The position numbers were made by a program, and so were the translations under genes. A DNA stretch of 64,000 nucleotides from IMG/VR virus record IMGVR_UViG_3300033992_001111, positions 1 to 64,000 of that record; one strand, given 5' to 3'. This stretch comes from a virus. Shown here one piece after another: positions 10,624 through 19,744 of this stretch. The first letter of the stretch is position 1, and each line of letters begins with the position of its first letter. Under the pieces are notes generated by a model. It was not told the DNA's origin and ran no database searches. It saw only the letters and a list, made by a program, of their open reading frames with translations.

Positions 10624-11440
10624 AGTCACTATAGTACCAAATGGTATTGATAAACAAATAAATATTCCGGTTAGACTAACTTGGGACTATTTGGGTTTAG
10701 ATATGGCAATTGATGAATATGAGTCTGATGTTATTACTGAAGTTATTGGAGTAGGTCGTGATTTTGAGATTAGTCGATTTAGTCATGCACCTGATACTAC
10801 AACAAATAACACTGAAATTAATTATGAGTTTTATTTTTATTCGGGAGGTTCGATTAATAATATTAATAATTGGAAAATAAATTATATAGGTGAGGGATTT
10901 ACTCCCCAAGATTTATATTATTATACTAATAATTTTACAAATTCATTTTTTAAATTGGATTTTTACGATAATACGGATGAGAAAAAACAAACAAATTATT
11001 TAACCGTCATTATACCAACACAACAAGGATTAAAAATGTCCACTCAAATGCAGAGGACTGTGGTAGATGTTAGGAAACCAAAATTTATTTTAGATTATGT
11101 TGGAGATAAAGAAGGGTTTTTTATTTATTGGTTAAAAAAGAGAGAGTTTTTAGATATTAATACATTTTATATGTCCGCTAAATTTTATAATGCTAAAACC
11201 GGACAATTCACTAAAATGATGACAGGTAATGGTACAGACCCATTAGACACTACTGAAGGTCCACAAGCAAATTTTGCTACAGGGGCTAATCCATATTTTT
11301 TTGATAATAACACATTTTTTTACTATACCGTAAATTTAGACTATAAAAATCAAACATATCAAGTAGTTAATACTAATGGACAAAGACTCGGGACAACAAT
11401 TCCCATAAAATGGTTTGAATATATTAACCCACCTGTATAA
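10610..11440 (+). CDS. Putative virion structural protein
   Basis: A 276-residue protein without a recognised family, rich in Asn, Tyr and Phe. It overlaps the gene before it by 14 nt and shares one base with the next (TAATG junction), so it belongs to the same operon. The first residues V-T-I-V-P-N-G-I resemble the start of the upstream protein. Baseplate or tail component by context. Confidence 0.76.
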   Translation: MSVNKVTIVPNGIDKQINIPVRLTWDYLGLDMAIDEYESDVITEVIGVGRDFEISRFSHAPDTTTNNTEINYEFYFYSGGSINNINNWKINYIGEGFTPQDLYYYTNNFTNSFFKLDFYDNTDEKKQTNYLTVIIPTQQGLKMSTQMQRTVVDVRKPKFILDYVGDKEGFFIYWLKKREFLDINTFYMSAKFYNAKTGQFTKMMTGNGTDPLDTTEGPQANFATGANPYFFDNNTFFYYTVNLDYKNQTYQVVNTNGQRLGTTIPIKWFEYINPPV

Positions 11441-12531
11441 TGGAAGATTTTTATAATATTAAAATATCACCGGAAACGATTCTTGGGGATTTATTCGTTG
11501 TTGATTATGAAGGGACACCCGTTGGTGTTTATTCTGCAATGACCCAAGTTGTTAGTTCGGGTGTTAATGGTAGTTCCTTATTAACCGGATTGACTATACC
11601 TATTTTGATTAGACAAAGTGCGGTTGATACCGGGTATTATAGTCCATTTGATGGTGCGGTATTACAAAAAAATGTTGTTGCAAATTTTATATTTTCTTCA
11701 ACAACATCATCCCCTTACCTTTACAATGTTTATAATACGTCGGATGAGTTCCAAAAATTTTTAGATTTATCTTCATATAAGATTGATTGGGGTGACGGTT
11801 CCCCAAAACAAACTATCACTAATTACGCACCTAATTCAATTAATCACACATACCCTGTTGAGAATAAAGAATATACGATTAAATTAGAACAAACAAATCC
11901 TTGGGGCATTACCAGTGTTTCAAAAACAATAACGGTTCCATTTAGTGATGTTGTAATTTACAACCCACAGGGTGAAGCATTTTTTGCTCCTTCTTCAGGG
12001 AATTGGGTTGGGACTTCGGTATCTTATGATTATATATTTTCTGGGGATGCGATTAATGAAGTATCTGCTCAAACCTCTAACAATTATGTTTCAATACCGT
12101 TTACCGTATCAGGAATTACTAAGTCGAGAATTAATGAGTTAAAAATGTATGGTAATCCAACAATTAATGAACGAATTGGGGTTCCTGTGATTAGTAATGG
12201 TCAAATATGGGGAGCAATAACAGATGTTACTTCAATTTATACTGCTTATACAATTACTGAAATTAATTACTATGATTACATTGATGGTACCACAATTTAT
12301 TTCGTACAATCATCAGGACTTACGGAAAATAATATAACTGCGGTTCCAATAACTAAAGATGAGGTATTACTCAAAGTTATTGACCAAGCACAGGTTCAAA
12401 CTAATGTTTTTGTTGAAAGAGGTAAAAACTCCGCGTATGAGAGAATACAAAGATTAGGTGAGGTAGATAACCTTGGTGACATGATTAACTATGGGTTTGG
12501 GTTCTTCAATGTCATTAATAAAGAAAATTAA
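11440..12531 (+). CDS. Putative baseplate/tail protein with a PKD-type Ig-like domain
   Basis: A 363-residue virion protein. Residues about 85-167 form a PKD-like beta-sandwich: I-D-W-G-D-G-S-P near residue 115, H-T-Y near 137 and T-I-K-L later, the signature W-G-D-G...H-x-Y pattern. PKD domains on phage tails usually mediate protein or glycan contacts; here that is inference. The C-terminal half holds no known motif. Its usual downstream partner (13334) is separated from it by an inserted HNH gene, whereas the other junctions in this operon overlap. Confidence 0.8.
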   Translation: MEDFYNIKISPETILGDLFVVDYEGTPVGVYSAMTQVVSSGVNGSSLLTGLTIPILIRQSAVDTGYYSPFDGAVLQKNVVANFIFSSTTSSPYLYNVYNTSDEFQKFLDLSSYKIDWGDGSPKQTITNYAPNSINHTYPVENKEYTIKLEQTNPWGITSVSKTITVPFSDVVIYNPQGEAFFAPSSGNWVGTSVSYDYIFSGDAINEVSAQTSNNYVSIPFTVSGITKSRINELKMYGNPTINERIGVPVISNGQIWGAITDVTSIYTAYTITEINYYDYIDGTTIYFVQSSGLTENNITAVPITKDEVLLKVIDQAQVQTNVFVERGKNSAYERIQRLGEVDNLGDMINYGFGFFNVINKEN

Positions 12532-12551
12532 CAGAAAAAAAAGAGATAAGG

Positions 12552-12559
12552 TATTTATG
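12552..12559 (+). promoter_or_regulatory. TATTTATG box just before the HNH gene
   Basis: TATTTATG lies 3 nt before ATG 12563, the tight spacing also seen before 40112, 62667, 35817 and the reverse-strand gene at 30472. This argues for 12563 as the start of the HNH gene. Confidence 0.4.
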
Positions 12560-12562
12560 AAT

Positions 12563-13330
12563 ATGGAAACAAAAGTTTGTACTAAATGTTTAATTGAAAA
12601 ATCATTGGATGATTTTTATTTAGAGAAAAAACTTTATAGGAGGAGTGAATGTAAAACGTGTAATATAAAACGTGTTTCAAAATGGATGGAACTTAATTCA
12701 GAGAAGAAAAAAGAGACAAGTCAAAATTGGTATAAAATAAACTCTGAAAAAGAAATCCAAAGAAGTAGAGAATGGAAAAAAAATAACCCTGATAAGGTAA
12801 AAGATTATAGTCAAAAATGGTATGAAAATAATTCTAAAAAATCTATTGAAAATTCATCAATTTGGAAAAAAAATAATATTGAAAAGATAAAGGAATATAG
12901 TAAACAATATAGAGAAAATAATATTGAAAAAATAATGGAATCTCACAAAAAATATCGAGAAAACAATCCTGAAAAAATAAAAGAAACCCTTAAGAAAAGT
13001 AATCAAAAACCAAAAAGAAAAATGTCAAGTAATATTAGACGAAGATTAAGTCAATATTTGAAACTTAACATTATAACTAAAAAAAATAAAACCTTTGAAA
13101 TTGTAGGATGTACTCCGGAATTTCTTAAAGAACATTTGGAAAAACAATTTAAGGAGGGTATGTCTTGGGAAAATTATGGATTATATGGGTGGCATATAGA
13201 CCACATAATACCATTATCTTCATCTAAAACTGAAGAAGAAATTTACCAACTTAGTTACTATACGAATCTTCAACCATTATGGGCTGAAGATAATTTAAAA
13301 AAAGGAAATAAAATATTAAAGACAATATAA
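12563..13330 (+). CDS. HNH homing endonuclease with N-terminal zinc ribbon
   Basis: A free-standing HNH endonuclease of about 255 residues. The N-terminus holds C-T-K-C and, about 25 residues later, C-K-T-C, a zinc ribbon. A Lys/Asn/Glu-rich linker (about residues 40-150) repeats an 11-12-residue N-x-E-K-I-K-E-x-x-K-x-Y pattern. The C-terminal nuclease core has G-W-H-I-D-H-I-I-P-L-S and ends with N-L-Q-P-L-W-A-x-D-N-x-x-K-G. Close relatives lie at 38052 and 40254. It sits between two virion genes of an otherwise overlapping operon, so it is an intruder. An in-frame ATG at 12557 is the alternative start; 12563 gives M-E-T-K-V-C, like the M-D-T-K-K-C start of the 38052 copy. Confidence 0.88.
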   Translation: METKVCTKCLIEKSLDDFYLEKKLYRRSECKTCNIKRVSKWMELNSEKKKETSQNWYKINSEKEIQRSREWKKNNPDKVKDYSQKWYENNSKKSIENSSIWKKNNIEKIKEYSKQYRENNIEKIMESHKKYRENNPEKIKETLKKSNQKPKRKMSSNIRRRLSQYLKLNIITKKNKTFEIVGCTPEFLKEHLEKQFKEGMSWENYGLYGWHIDHIIPLSSSKTEEEIYQLSYYTNLQPLWAEDNLKKGNKILKTI

Positions 13331-13333
13331 AAA

Positions 13334-14242
13334 ATGGCAATATCGTCGTATGGGACCGTCAGAGGTTCCGATGTCTCACCTGCAGATGTCGAAATTATAC
13401 TAAATTACACTCCAAGTAGGGATGTGACAGACCAATTCGTTTTAACGAAGTTGGATGCTCAAACTATTTTACGACCTTACTTTGAAAACTCAGAAACGGG
13501 TGGGAATGCCGGTGTTGAAGTTTTAGGAGGGTTATATAATTTAACTTTACCTGCAAGTCAGTTTAACGCTTTAGGGTTTTACACCCTTTATTTGAGACCA
13601 GCACAAATTAGAACAACAATTACTGATTGCGGTGTTTTGAGTTCGTTACCCAACGTCAAAGGTTTAGTTATTGATTTGGCTAATGTCCCAACTCAGTATC
13701 AAAATAAATTTGTACCCCAAGGATTGGTTGGATTTCGTATTGAATATTTAAATCCGGACGGTTCAAAAATACCAAATTTCTTTAGAGTAATTACCTCAAG
13801 TTTTTATTGTGAACCTGTCGTAACAAATGAAGTTAATACACAACAAAAGGCGATTAGATATAGATATGTTGACGGGTCTTCAAACTTATTGTTTTTAACT
13901 TTATCACCATCATCATCACCGACTAACAAACCAAACGCAACACCGTTTATTGGACAACCAAGTCAAGATATTATTATTACTAATACGTTCTTTAACCCGG
14001 TTACTGTTGAAATAGAAATGGTTGAATATGATATTTCATCTCTTGCGATTGCTCTTTATGGAAACCAAAGTAAATCAATCGACGACGGGATTTACACAAT
14101 CTATGATTCCGCAAATAACATTTTTAGACAATATAATTTATATGAGGTTAGAGACCAATTTAATGCGTTGTTATATGAAGTTAGACAGAATAGAAATAAT
14201 AATATTGATTTTAGTAAAAACTTCACAAATATAACAACTTAA
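13334..14242 (+). CDS. Putative virion structural protein
   Basis: A 302-residue protein with no recognised domain. It lies between the PKD protein and the gp7-like wedge protein and shares one base with the latter (TAATG), so it belongs to the baseplate operon. It is mainly beta-type in composition, with a Ser/Pro/Asn-rich loop near residues 195-207. Several reference T4-type operons have one or two such proteins before gp7; the match is positional only. Confidence 0.75.
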   Translation: MAISSYGTVRGSDVSPADVEIILNYTPSRDVTDQFVLTKLDAQTILRPYFENSETGGNAGVEVLGGLYNLTLPASQFNALGFYTLYLRPAQIRTTITDCGVLSSLPNVKGLVIDLANVPTQYQNKFVPQGLVGFRIEYLNPDGSKIPNFFRVITSSFYCEPVVTNEVNTQQKAIRYRYVDGSSNLLFLTLSPSSSPTNKPNATPFIGQPSQDIIITNTFFNPVTVEIEMVEYDISSLAIALYGNQSKSIDDGIYTIYDSANNIFRQYNLYEVRDQFNALLYEVRQNRNNNIDFSKNFTNITT

Positions 14243-17229
14243 TGGCAGTAACTGTAAATACGACAAAATATTTTTATCCGCCAAGACCCGGAAGTGGGGC
14301 TGCGACTTTTTCCGACAACATTGTAGGTTTACAAACGGTTGAAGGGGGAGGTCTAACGCAAGGTAATTTTGAATTTACTACTTCGGTTACAGAGAAGGTT
14401 AATAGAACTTTTAATGTAGGGGCATTTTCGGAACCCTTAAGTTTACAATCGTTAAATATAGATGATGTTAATGAGAGTAGGAGGATTATGGCAACACAAT
14501 TTAGGGTTTATCCTAATTATGATGTTTCACAAGTCCTTAACTTTTCTATGTACGGTTCATTACGTAAAAGGTTACAAGTATCTGCAACTAAGGTAATTCA
14601 TTATTTTCCAGCATCGTTAGATGTTATGTTTAGTAACTTGGAATTTGTTACAGGGTCAACCGCAATAAACATATCTTACGATTCAGTTAATGATGAAACT
14701 TATTTTGAAGTTAATGTCGACAGAATTAACAATCCTTTTGATATTGATTATTCGGTTAGTGCCTCAACAAATTTAAATTTACGAGAAATAGTAACATCTC
14801 CTTATCGAAATTTATACAATACTTATTTAGATTATTGCGTAAGTATAAATGACAATATTTTTAAAATTGTGTCATTCCAACCGTCTCAAACATTAAGTGA
14901 TGGTTATATTTCGTTTTATGTTTCAGGAGCTCCTTTTGGAATAACGGCCACAACAATAAATGAGGATTATCAAATTAGGCCAAATGATTTAATTGCTGAT
15001 AAGATTTTTGCAGAAAGTTTTGATGAAGTTGAAAAATTCTTATTAAATCGTTTAATTAGACCTGAATATACTGCGGTTTTTCAAGTACCTGCTCAAACAG
15101 AAAGTGGTGAATTTTACACGAATTACCAACAGGTTACTTGGCCTAAAGACGGTGTGTGGAATCTTGATATTCGTTCATTTTTATTTGACGATTATCTAAC
15201 CCAACTTGATGAGATTGCGGTTAATTTAGATTCATTCAAAACAAATTTAATTTCAAGATTTTTGGTAACGGACTCTTTAAAAGAGTTTGATACTATGGGT
15301 CAAAAAGTTGAGAAAATATTTCAAATTTATGGTAGAAGTTTCGACCAAATAAAACAATTTATAGATGCTTTAGCTTACATGAATTCGGTTAATTATAACC
15401 CATCCAATGATATACCATCTCAATTACTTGTTAATTTGGCTCAAACATTAGGGTGGAGTTCTAATTTTTCTCCAATAACAGATGAAGATTTCTTAAGTTC
15501 TGTTTTTGGGAATACAGCAACACCAACATATCCGGGTTACGCTAGGGCTCTTACACCAACTGAGATAAACTATTCGTTTTATCGTAATTTAATTCTTAAT
15601 GCCTCTTATCTTTTTAAATCAAAAGGAACTAGGAGGTCTGTTGAATTTATGTTGAGATTAATTGGTGCACCTGATTCATTAATTGAATTTAATGAACATA
15701 TTTATTTGGCTGACCAAAAAATTAATTTAACGCAATTTGAGACTCAGTGGGCGTCAATTTCGGGGGGGACTTATGTTAATAAAGTTCCGTCTTATTTACC
15801 TGGTGATACTTACAAAATTCGTGGTCACATATATTCAGGTTATACCTCAAATGCGACATATGAGGATGTCTCAATTAGATTATCTGATTATCCTATTGAT
15901 ATTTTTGGATATCCAAAGGCCCCTGTTAATACTGAAAATTATTACTTCCAAATTGGTGCCGGTTGGTATGAATCAACTCCACAACATAGAAGTCCTGATG
16001 AGGTGGTTATTACGGGCGCCGTTTATACCGGTCAAAATTATAATATTCAAACACAATTACAACCATTCACTTACGGACAACCTTACTTAGACCGATTTAG
16101 GGATTTCCCATATATGACAGAAGGTTTTAAATTACAAAAAGTAATTGATAATAATAAGTCGTGGTTAGAAGAAGATAATAAAATAAGAGTTTCAGTTAAT
16201 GGTGATTACAATGCTTATTATTATGTTGATAATGAGAAATTAGTCTTAAATGTTAAGAATGTTGATTTATTTTTAAATCCATCACAAGGTTTATTATACG
16301 ATGTTTGGAAAGAGTCTGTTGAATATGATTATCCGTTTCCTGAATCGGGATTAACTGTTGGTTATCCGGTTCCTGGCGGAGTGGATTGGACATATATTAA
16401 TCCTGAACCAAAAAAGAAAACATTCTTTGAATTCTCACAAACATTTTGGGAAAATATGATTAATGTTAGAAATCGACAATATATTACTGACGGTAAAACA
16501 GGCGGATATCCGGTACTCCAATCAATTTGGTGGAAATACATAGAATCTGAACAAACTGTTGGATTACCAAATAACAAATATACTTATCAAAAATTAATTG
16601 ATTATGTAAATGGTATTGGTCCTTACTGGATGAAGTTAGCGGAACAAATGATTCCTGCCACAACAATTTGGAATTCAGGTGTTAAAATGGAGAACTCTAT
16701 CTTACATAAACAAAAATTTGTTTATAGAAGACAACGAGGTTGTCAATTTATTCCGGTTCCTGTTGACCCTTGTTATATAATTTCAAACATATTCGATTAT
16801 ACTTGTACAACAGAATATGTTGATTATAATATATATGCTTGGTCAAATGGGGATGTTAATGTTGGAAACTTTAATAGTATTTTGGCGAATAGAGTTAATA
16901 ATATGATTGCTGAAAGTGGGTATACTTTAAACGATTGTATTCAAAATTCGGTTCAAACTGAATGGTACGTGGATTTAAGAATTAATGATGATTTGTTAAT
17001 TAAGGAGCCATTTTATGTTGGGTATGGATATACTGATGCCCCAACAAATATCATGTGGAGAAATGCTTTAATTGAATATCTTCCATTGTTATACGACTAT
17101 GGGTTTACATATTTTTTAAATGGAAACATTTTAACTGTCACAAGTCTAACTTGTACTCAAAGAAATATTAATGAAATACTTACATTAAATGTAGGTATAC
17201 AAATAAACATAAATTGTGATAGTATTTAA
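14242..17229 (+). CDS. Baseplate wedge protein, gp7 / phage tail protein I-like
   Basis: A 995-residue protein (T4 gp7 has 1032). Residues about 360-480 resemble the phage tail protein I (P2 gpI / TIGR02242-like) core: an acidic helical stretch, L-A-Q-T-L-G-W near 400, then Y-R-N-L-I-L-N-A... K-S-K-G-T-R-R-S-V-E-F-M-L-R-L-I-G near 445-474. In tailed phages this core sits in the wedge, next to the gp6-like protein. The flanking parts are beta-rich. The C-terminal 110 residues carry several Cys. The last base of the stop codon is the first base of the SprB-repeat protein start. Confidence 0.75.
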   Translation: MAVTVNTTKYFYPPRPGSGAATFSDNIVGLQTVEGGGLTQGNFEFTTSVTEKVNRTFNVGAFSEPLSLQSLNIDDVNESRRIMATQFRVYPNYDVSQVLNFSMYGSLRKRLQVSATKVIHYFPASLDVMFSNLEFVTGSTAINISYDSVNDETYFEVNVDRINNPFDIDYSVSASTNLNLREIVTSPYRNLYNTYLDYCVSINDNIFKIVSFQPSQTLSDGYISFYVSGAPFGITATTINEDYQIRPNDLIADKIFAESFDEVEKFLLNRLIRPEYTAVFQVPAQTESGEFYTNYQQVTWPKDGVWNLDIRSFLFDDYLTQLDEIAVNLDSFKTNLISRFLVTDSLKEFDTMGQKVEKIFQIYGRSFDQIKQFIDALAYMNSVNYNPSNDIPSQLLVNLAQTLGWSSNFSPITDEDFLSSVFGNTATPTYPGYARALTPTEINYSFYRNLILNASYLFKSKGTRRSVEFMLRLIGAPDSLIEFNEHIYLADQKINLTQFETQWASISGGTYVNKVPSYLPGDTYKIRGHIYSGYTSNATYEDVSIRLSDYPIDIFGYPKAPVNTENYYFQIGAGWYESTPQHRSPDEVVITGAVYTGQNYNIQTQLQPFTYGQPYLDRFRDFPYMTEGFKLQKVIDNNKSWLEEDNKIRVSVNGDYNAYYYVDNEKLVLNVKNVDLFLNPSQGLLYDVWKESVEYDYPFPESGLTVGYPVPGGVDWTYINPEPKKKTFFEFSQTFWENMINVRNRQYITDGKTGGYPVLQSIWWKYIESEQTVGLPNNKYTYQKLIDYVNGIGPYWMKLAEQMIPATTIWNSGVKMENSILHKQKFVYRRQRGCQFIPVPVDPCYIISNIFDYTCTTEYVDYNIYAWSNGDVNVGNFNSILANRVNNMIAESGYTLNDCIQNSVQTEWYVDLRINDDLLIKEPFYVGYGYTDAPTNIMWRNALIEYLPLLYDYGFTYFLNGNILTVTSLTCTQRNINEILTLNVGIQININCDSI

Positions 17230-19364
17230 TGAATTTTAATTATAATATAAATGTAACGGGTGATTGCACTAATAATCAAACAGGGTCGTTTAATTTATCT
17301 TTATCTGGAGCTACACCTCCATATACCGTGCAAATTATTAGCCCATATGTTAGTGGACCTGTATTAACTAATAACTCATATATCCAAACAAACTTAAGCG
17401 CGGAAACGTATGTTTTATTAGTAAACGATAGTACTCTCCCCTCAAATTACCAAGAATATATCAATATACCAATATCTAATGGGGTTTGTTGTTCAATATT
17501 AGGGGTTAAAAATACTACTTGTAGTGGAGATGATGGAATGGTTACGGGAACTTCAACTTCTAACTTCTCTTCTACTATATTTAGTGTTTACACGTCAACA
17601 GATACTTTTGTAATGTCCGCCAACACAAATGTTTCAAACATTGTTTTTGGTAACTTAAGTGCGGGCACTTATTATTTAACTTCATTGGATTTAGGAGGGT
17701 GTTTAGGTAGAAGTCCGAGTTTTATAATTGAGGAGTCAATACCTTTAAATTATGGTTTATATGTTGTCCCAAATTCAAGCTGTGGTGGAACACCTATAGG
17801 TAAAATAACTATTACAGGAACAACAGGTTCTCCCCCTTATAGTTATTTATGGAATAACGGGCAAACAGGGTCAACAATCACAGGGTTAACGGAGGGTATT
17901 TACTCTGTTAGTGTTAGTGATTCCTATGGGTGTGTGGTGACTAAAGACGGTACGATAACTAATATTAACCCAATTGGGTTTGGTGTTTTTACTGCGACCC
18001 CACCGGGTTGTTTTTCTAGCGATGGTGTGTTAAGTTTAACCATTACAGGGGGAACCTCACCATATTATTATTCGGCATCGACAGGGGATGTATCAATTTC
18101 ATATTCTAACACATTTAGTATTAGTGGTTTATCTGCAGGACCTTATTCATTTCAAGTTACCGACGCAGGGTTATGCCAGACCTTTGCGACAACGACATTA
18201 GTGTCTCCATCAGGTATCCAATCAGTTACTATTAATGGGGTTAATTCAACTTGTTCAAGTAGTAATGGACAAATTACGGTATCTGTTGTTGGAGGTTCAT
18301 CACCATTTACGTATACTTTAATTAATCCTGGTGGAAGTACTATTAATGTTAGTACTAATCAAACAACTCAAATATATACTAATTTAATTTCCGGAACTTA
18401 TAGTGTTGCAGTTAGTGATAGTTTAGGGTGTTCTTATGTTGAAGAAGTAACGATTATTGCGGAAAATAAATACACCATCTCAACTCAAGTTACGGGAACA
18501 ACTTGTGGACAATCGAACGGCTCAATTACTATAAGTACGACTTCAGGTGCTACATTACCAATTGATTACTCAATTGACAATGGTTTATATGATATTATTG
18601 ATACTAGTTTAACATCAGTGACATTTAATAATTTAGTTGCTGGTAATCATGTTGTTACTGTTTCTGACGCAACTAATTGTATTCAAACAAGTAATGTTTT
18701 AATAAATGGGAGTGTTCCATTAGATTTCTCACTTTATAGCACATCTTGTGGAACAGGGAGTTCAGGTAAAATTACTGCGTTTATTAATCAAGGTGTTCCC
18801 CCATTTAATTTTGATTGGTCAGACAATGTCCCTGGCAACCCGCAACAAATCCAAGTTTCTGGATTAACAGGGGGAACTTATAGTTTAATTCTTGTCGGTG
18901 GAAATGGGTGTTCACTATCTCGTACAACAACAATTAGTTGTTATGAAAATTTAACATCATATCAAACATATGTTATGGGGTCAGAAATTTTTAATATTAC
19001 ATCACCAACTAAATTCGGTTTATTACAAATGTTAAATGAAGGTTTTTATGATTTAACATTGGATAACACTGGATGTGAATTAAATGGGGCGACTTTCACT
19101 GCTAAAGTCTCAGTAACACCATTAAATTTAACCACAAGTGAAGAATTTTACACTTCAACGTCATTAATCGACGCTCCTCAAGATAACCTTTATTATGATA
19201 CGATAACTCAATTACTGTTGAGTATACCCGGAGTTGGAAAGGTGGAAACTAACCCAACTGAAAATTTAATTACAATTGAGACTACAAGAGGTGATAATAC
19301 ATTGCAAGGTCAAGAAATTGTAATTGATTTGATAATTGAATATGATATAATTTGTTTGACATGA
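17229..19364 (+). CDS. Tail adhesin with about seven SprB-type repeats
   Basis: A 711-residue protein built from about seven tandem modules of 65-75 residues. Each runs: Cys...G-x-(I/V)-x-(I/V)-x-(V/I)-x-G-G-(T/S)-x-P-(Y/F)-x-Y...(S/G)-(N/D)-G...L-x-x-G-x-Y-x-V-x-V-x-D-x-x-x-C. This is the SprB repeat pattern known from gliding adhesins of Bacteroidota; the clearest module is near residues 180-245 (S-P-P-Y-S-Y-L-W-N-N-G). The last 140 residues are a different domain. It starts on the last base of the gp7-like stop, so it is a virion protein and probably host-contacting. That a phage uses the repeat for adhesion is inference. Confidence 0.85.
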   Translation: MNFNYNINVTGDCTNNQTGSFNLSLSGATPPYTVQIISPYVSGPVLTNNSYIQTNLSAETYVLLVNDSTLPSNYQEYINIPISNGVCCSILGVKNTTCSGDDGMVTGTSTSNFSSTIFSVYTSTDTFVMSANTNVSNIVFGNLSAGTYYLTSLDLGGCLGRSPSFIIEESIPLNYGLYVVPNSSCGGTPIGKITITGTTGSPPYSYLWNNGQTGSTITGLTEGIYSVSVSDSYGCVVTKDGTITNINPIGFGVFTATPPGCFSSDGVLSLTITGGTSPYYYSASTGDVSISYSNTFSISGLSAGPYSFQVTDAGLCQTFATTTLVSPSGIQSVTINGVNSTCSSSNGQITVSVVGGSSPFTYTLINPGGSTINVSTNQTTQIYTNLISGTYSVAVSDSLGCSYVEEVTIIAENKYTISTQVTGTTCGQSNGSITISTTSGATLPIDYSIDNGLYDIIDTSLTSVTFNNLVAGNHVVTVSDATNCIQTSNVLINGSVPLDFSLYSTSCGTGSSGKITAFINQGVPPFNFDWSDNVPGNPQQIQVSGLTGGTYSLILVGGNGCSLSRTTTISCYENLTSYQTYVMGSEIFNITSPTKFGLLQMLNEGFYDLTLDNTGCELNGATFTAKVSVTPLNLTTSEEFYTSTSLIDAPQDNLYYDTITQLLLSIPGVGKVETNPTENLITIETTRGDNTLQGQEIVIDLIIEYDIICLT

Positions 19365-19672
19365 CACAAGTAAGAATAAATGAAATTTCGGGGGGTACAT
19401 ATCCTGTTGACATTTTCATTGCGGATGTTTATGGTAATAATAAATCTTTAATTGGTGCTATTCTTTCAGGACCAGTCCCTCCGACAGTATCTTATAATAC
19501 TGTGATTCCTTCTATTTTCGATACGGCGCCCGAAGTTATGTTATTAATGGTTGATTCTGTCGGATGTGAAGTTTTCAAAATTCTAAATTGTAGTGAGGGA
19601 TGTGCATTTGAAATTACTATAATATTGGCGGATTGTGAAATGAATGTGACTATCTCTAAGTTAAATCCGTGA
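19361..19672 (+). CDS. Small SprB-like tail protein
   Basis: A 103-residue protein starting at ATG 19361 in an ATGA overlap with the preceding stop; an upstream in-frame TTG is less likely. It begins T-Q-V-R-I-N-E-I-S-G-G-T-Y-P-V-D-I-F and has V-D-S-V-G-C, a degenerate single SprB-like module, plus more cysteines toward the end. It closes the baseplate operon and may cap or accompany the upstream adhesin. A 72-nt gap with a weak inverted repeat follows. Confidence 0.72.
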   Translation: MTQVRINEISGGTYPVDIFIADVYGNNKSLIGAILSGPVPPTVSYNTVIPSIFDTAPEVMLLMVDSVGCEVFKILNCSEGCAFEITIILADCEMNVTISKLNP

Positions 19673-19722
19673 AACTAAATTTTTAAATTCAATTTTTAGT
19701 TGCTAAATTAAAACTTTTGAGG

Positions 19723-19730
19723 TATTTATT
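19723..19730 (+). promoter_or_regulatory. TATTTATT box, 14 nt before a GTG start
   Basis: The box lies in the gap after the baseplate operon, 14 nt before the fibre gene at 19745. A weak inverted repeat (AACTAAA at 19673-19679, TTTAGTT at 19695-19701) just upstream could end the previous transcript. Confidence 0.5.
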
Positions 19731-19744
19731 ATAAAATATTAATA

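Noticed and set aside
17229-19364. Host gliding-motility SprB gene, suggesting chromosomal DNA
   Set aside because: No signal peptide or type IX secretion C-terminal domain is visible, and the gene overlaps the gp7-like baseplate gene by one base.
19673-19701. Terminator after the baseplate operon
   Set aside because: The AACTAAA/TTTAGTT arms are short, the loop is long and no clear T run follows, so it was only mentioned, not called.
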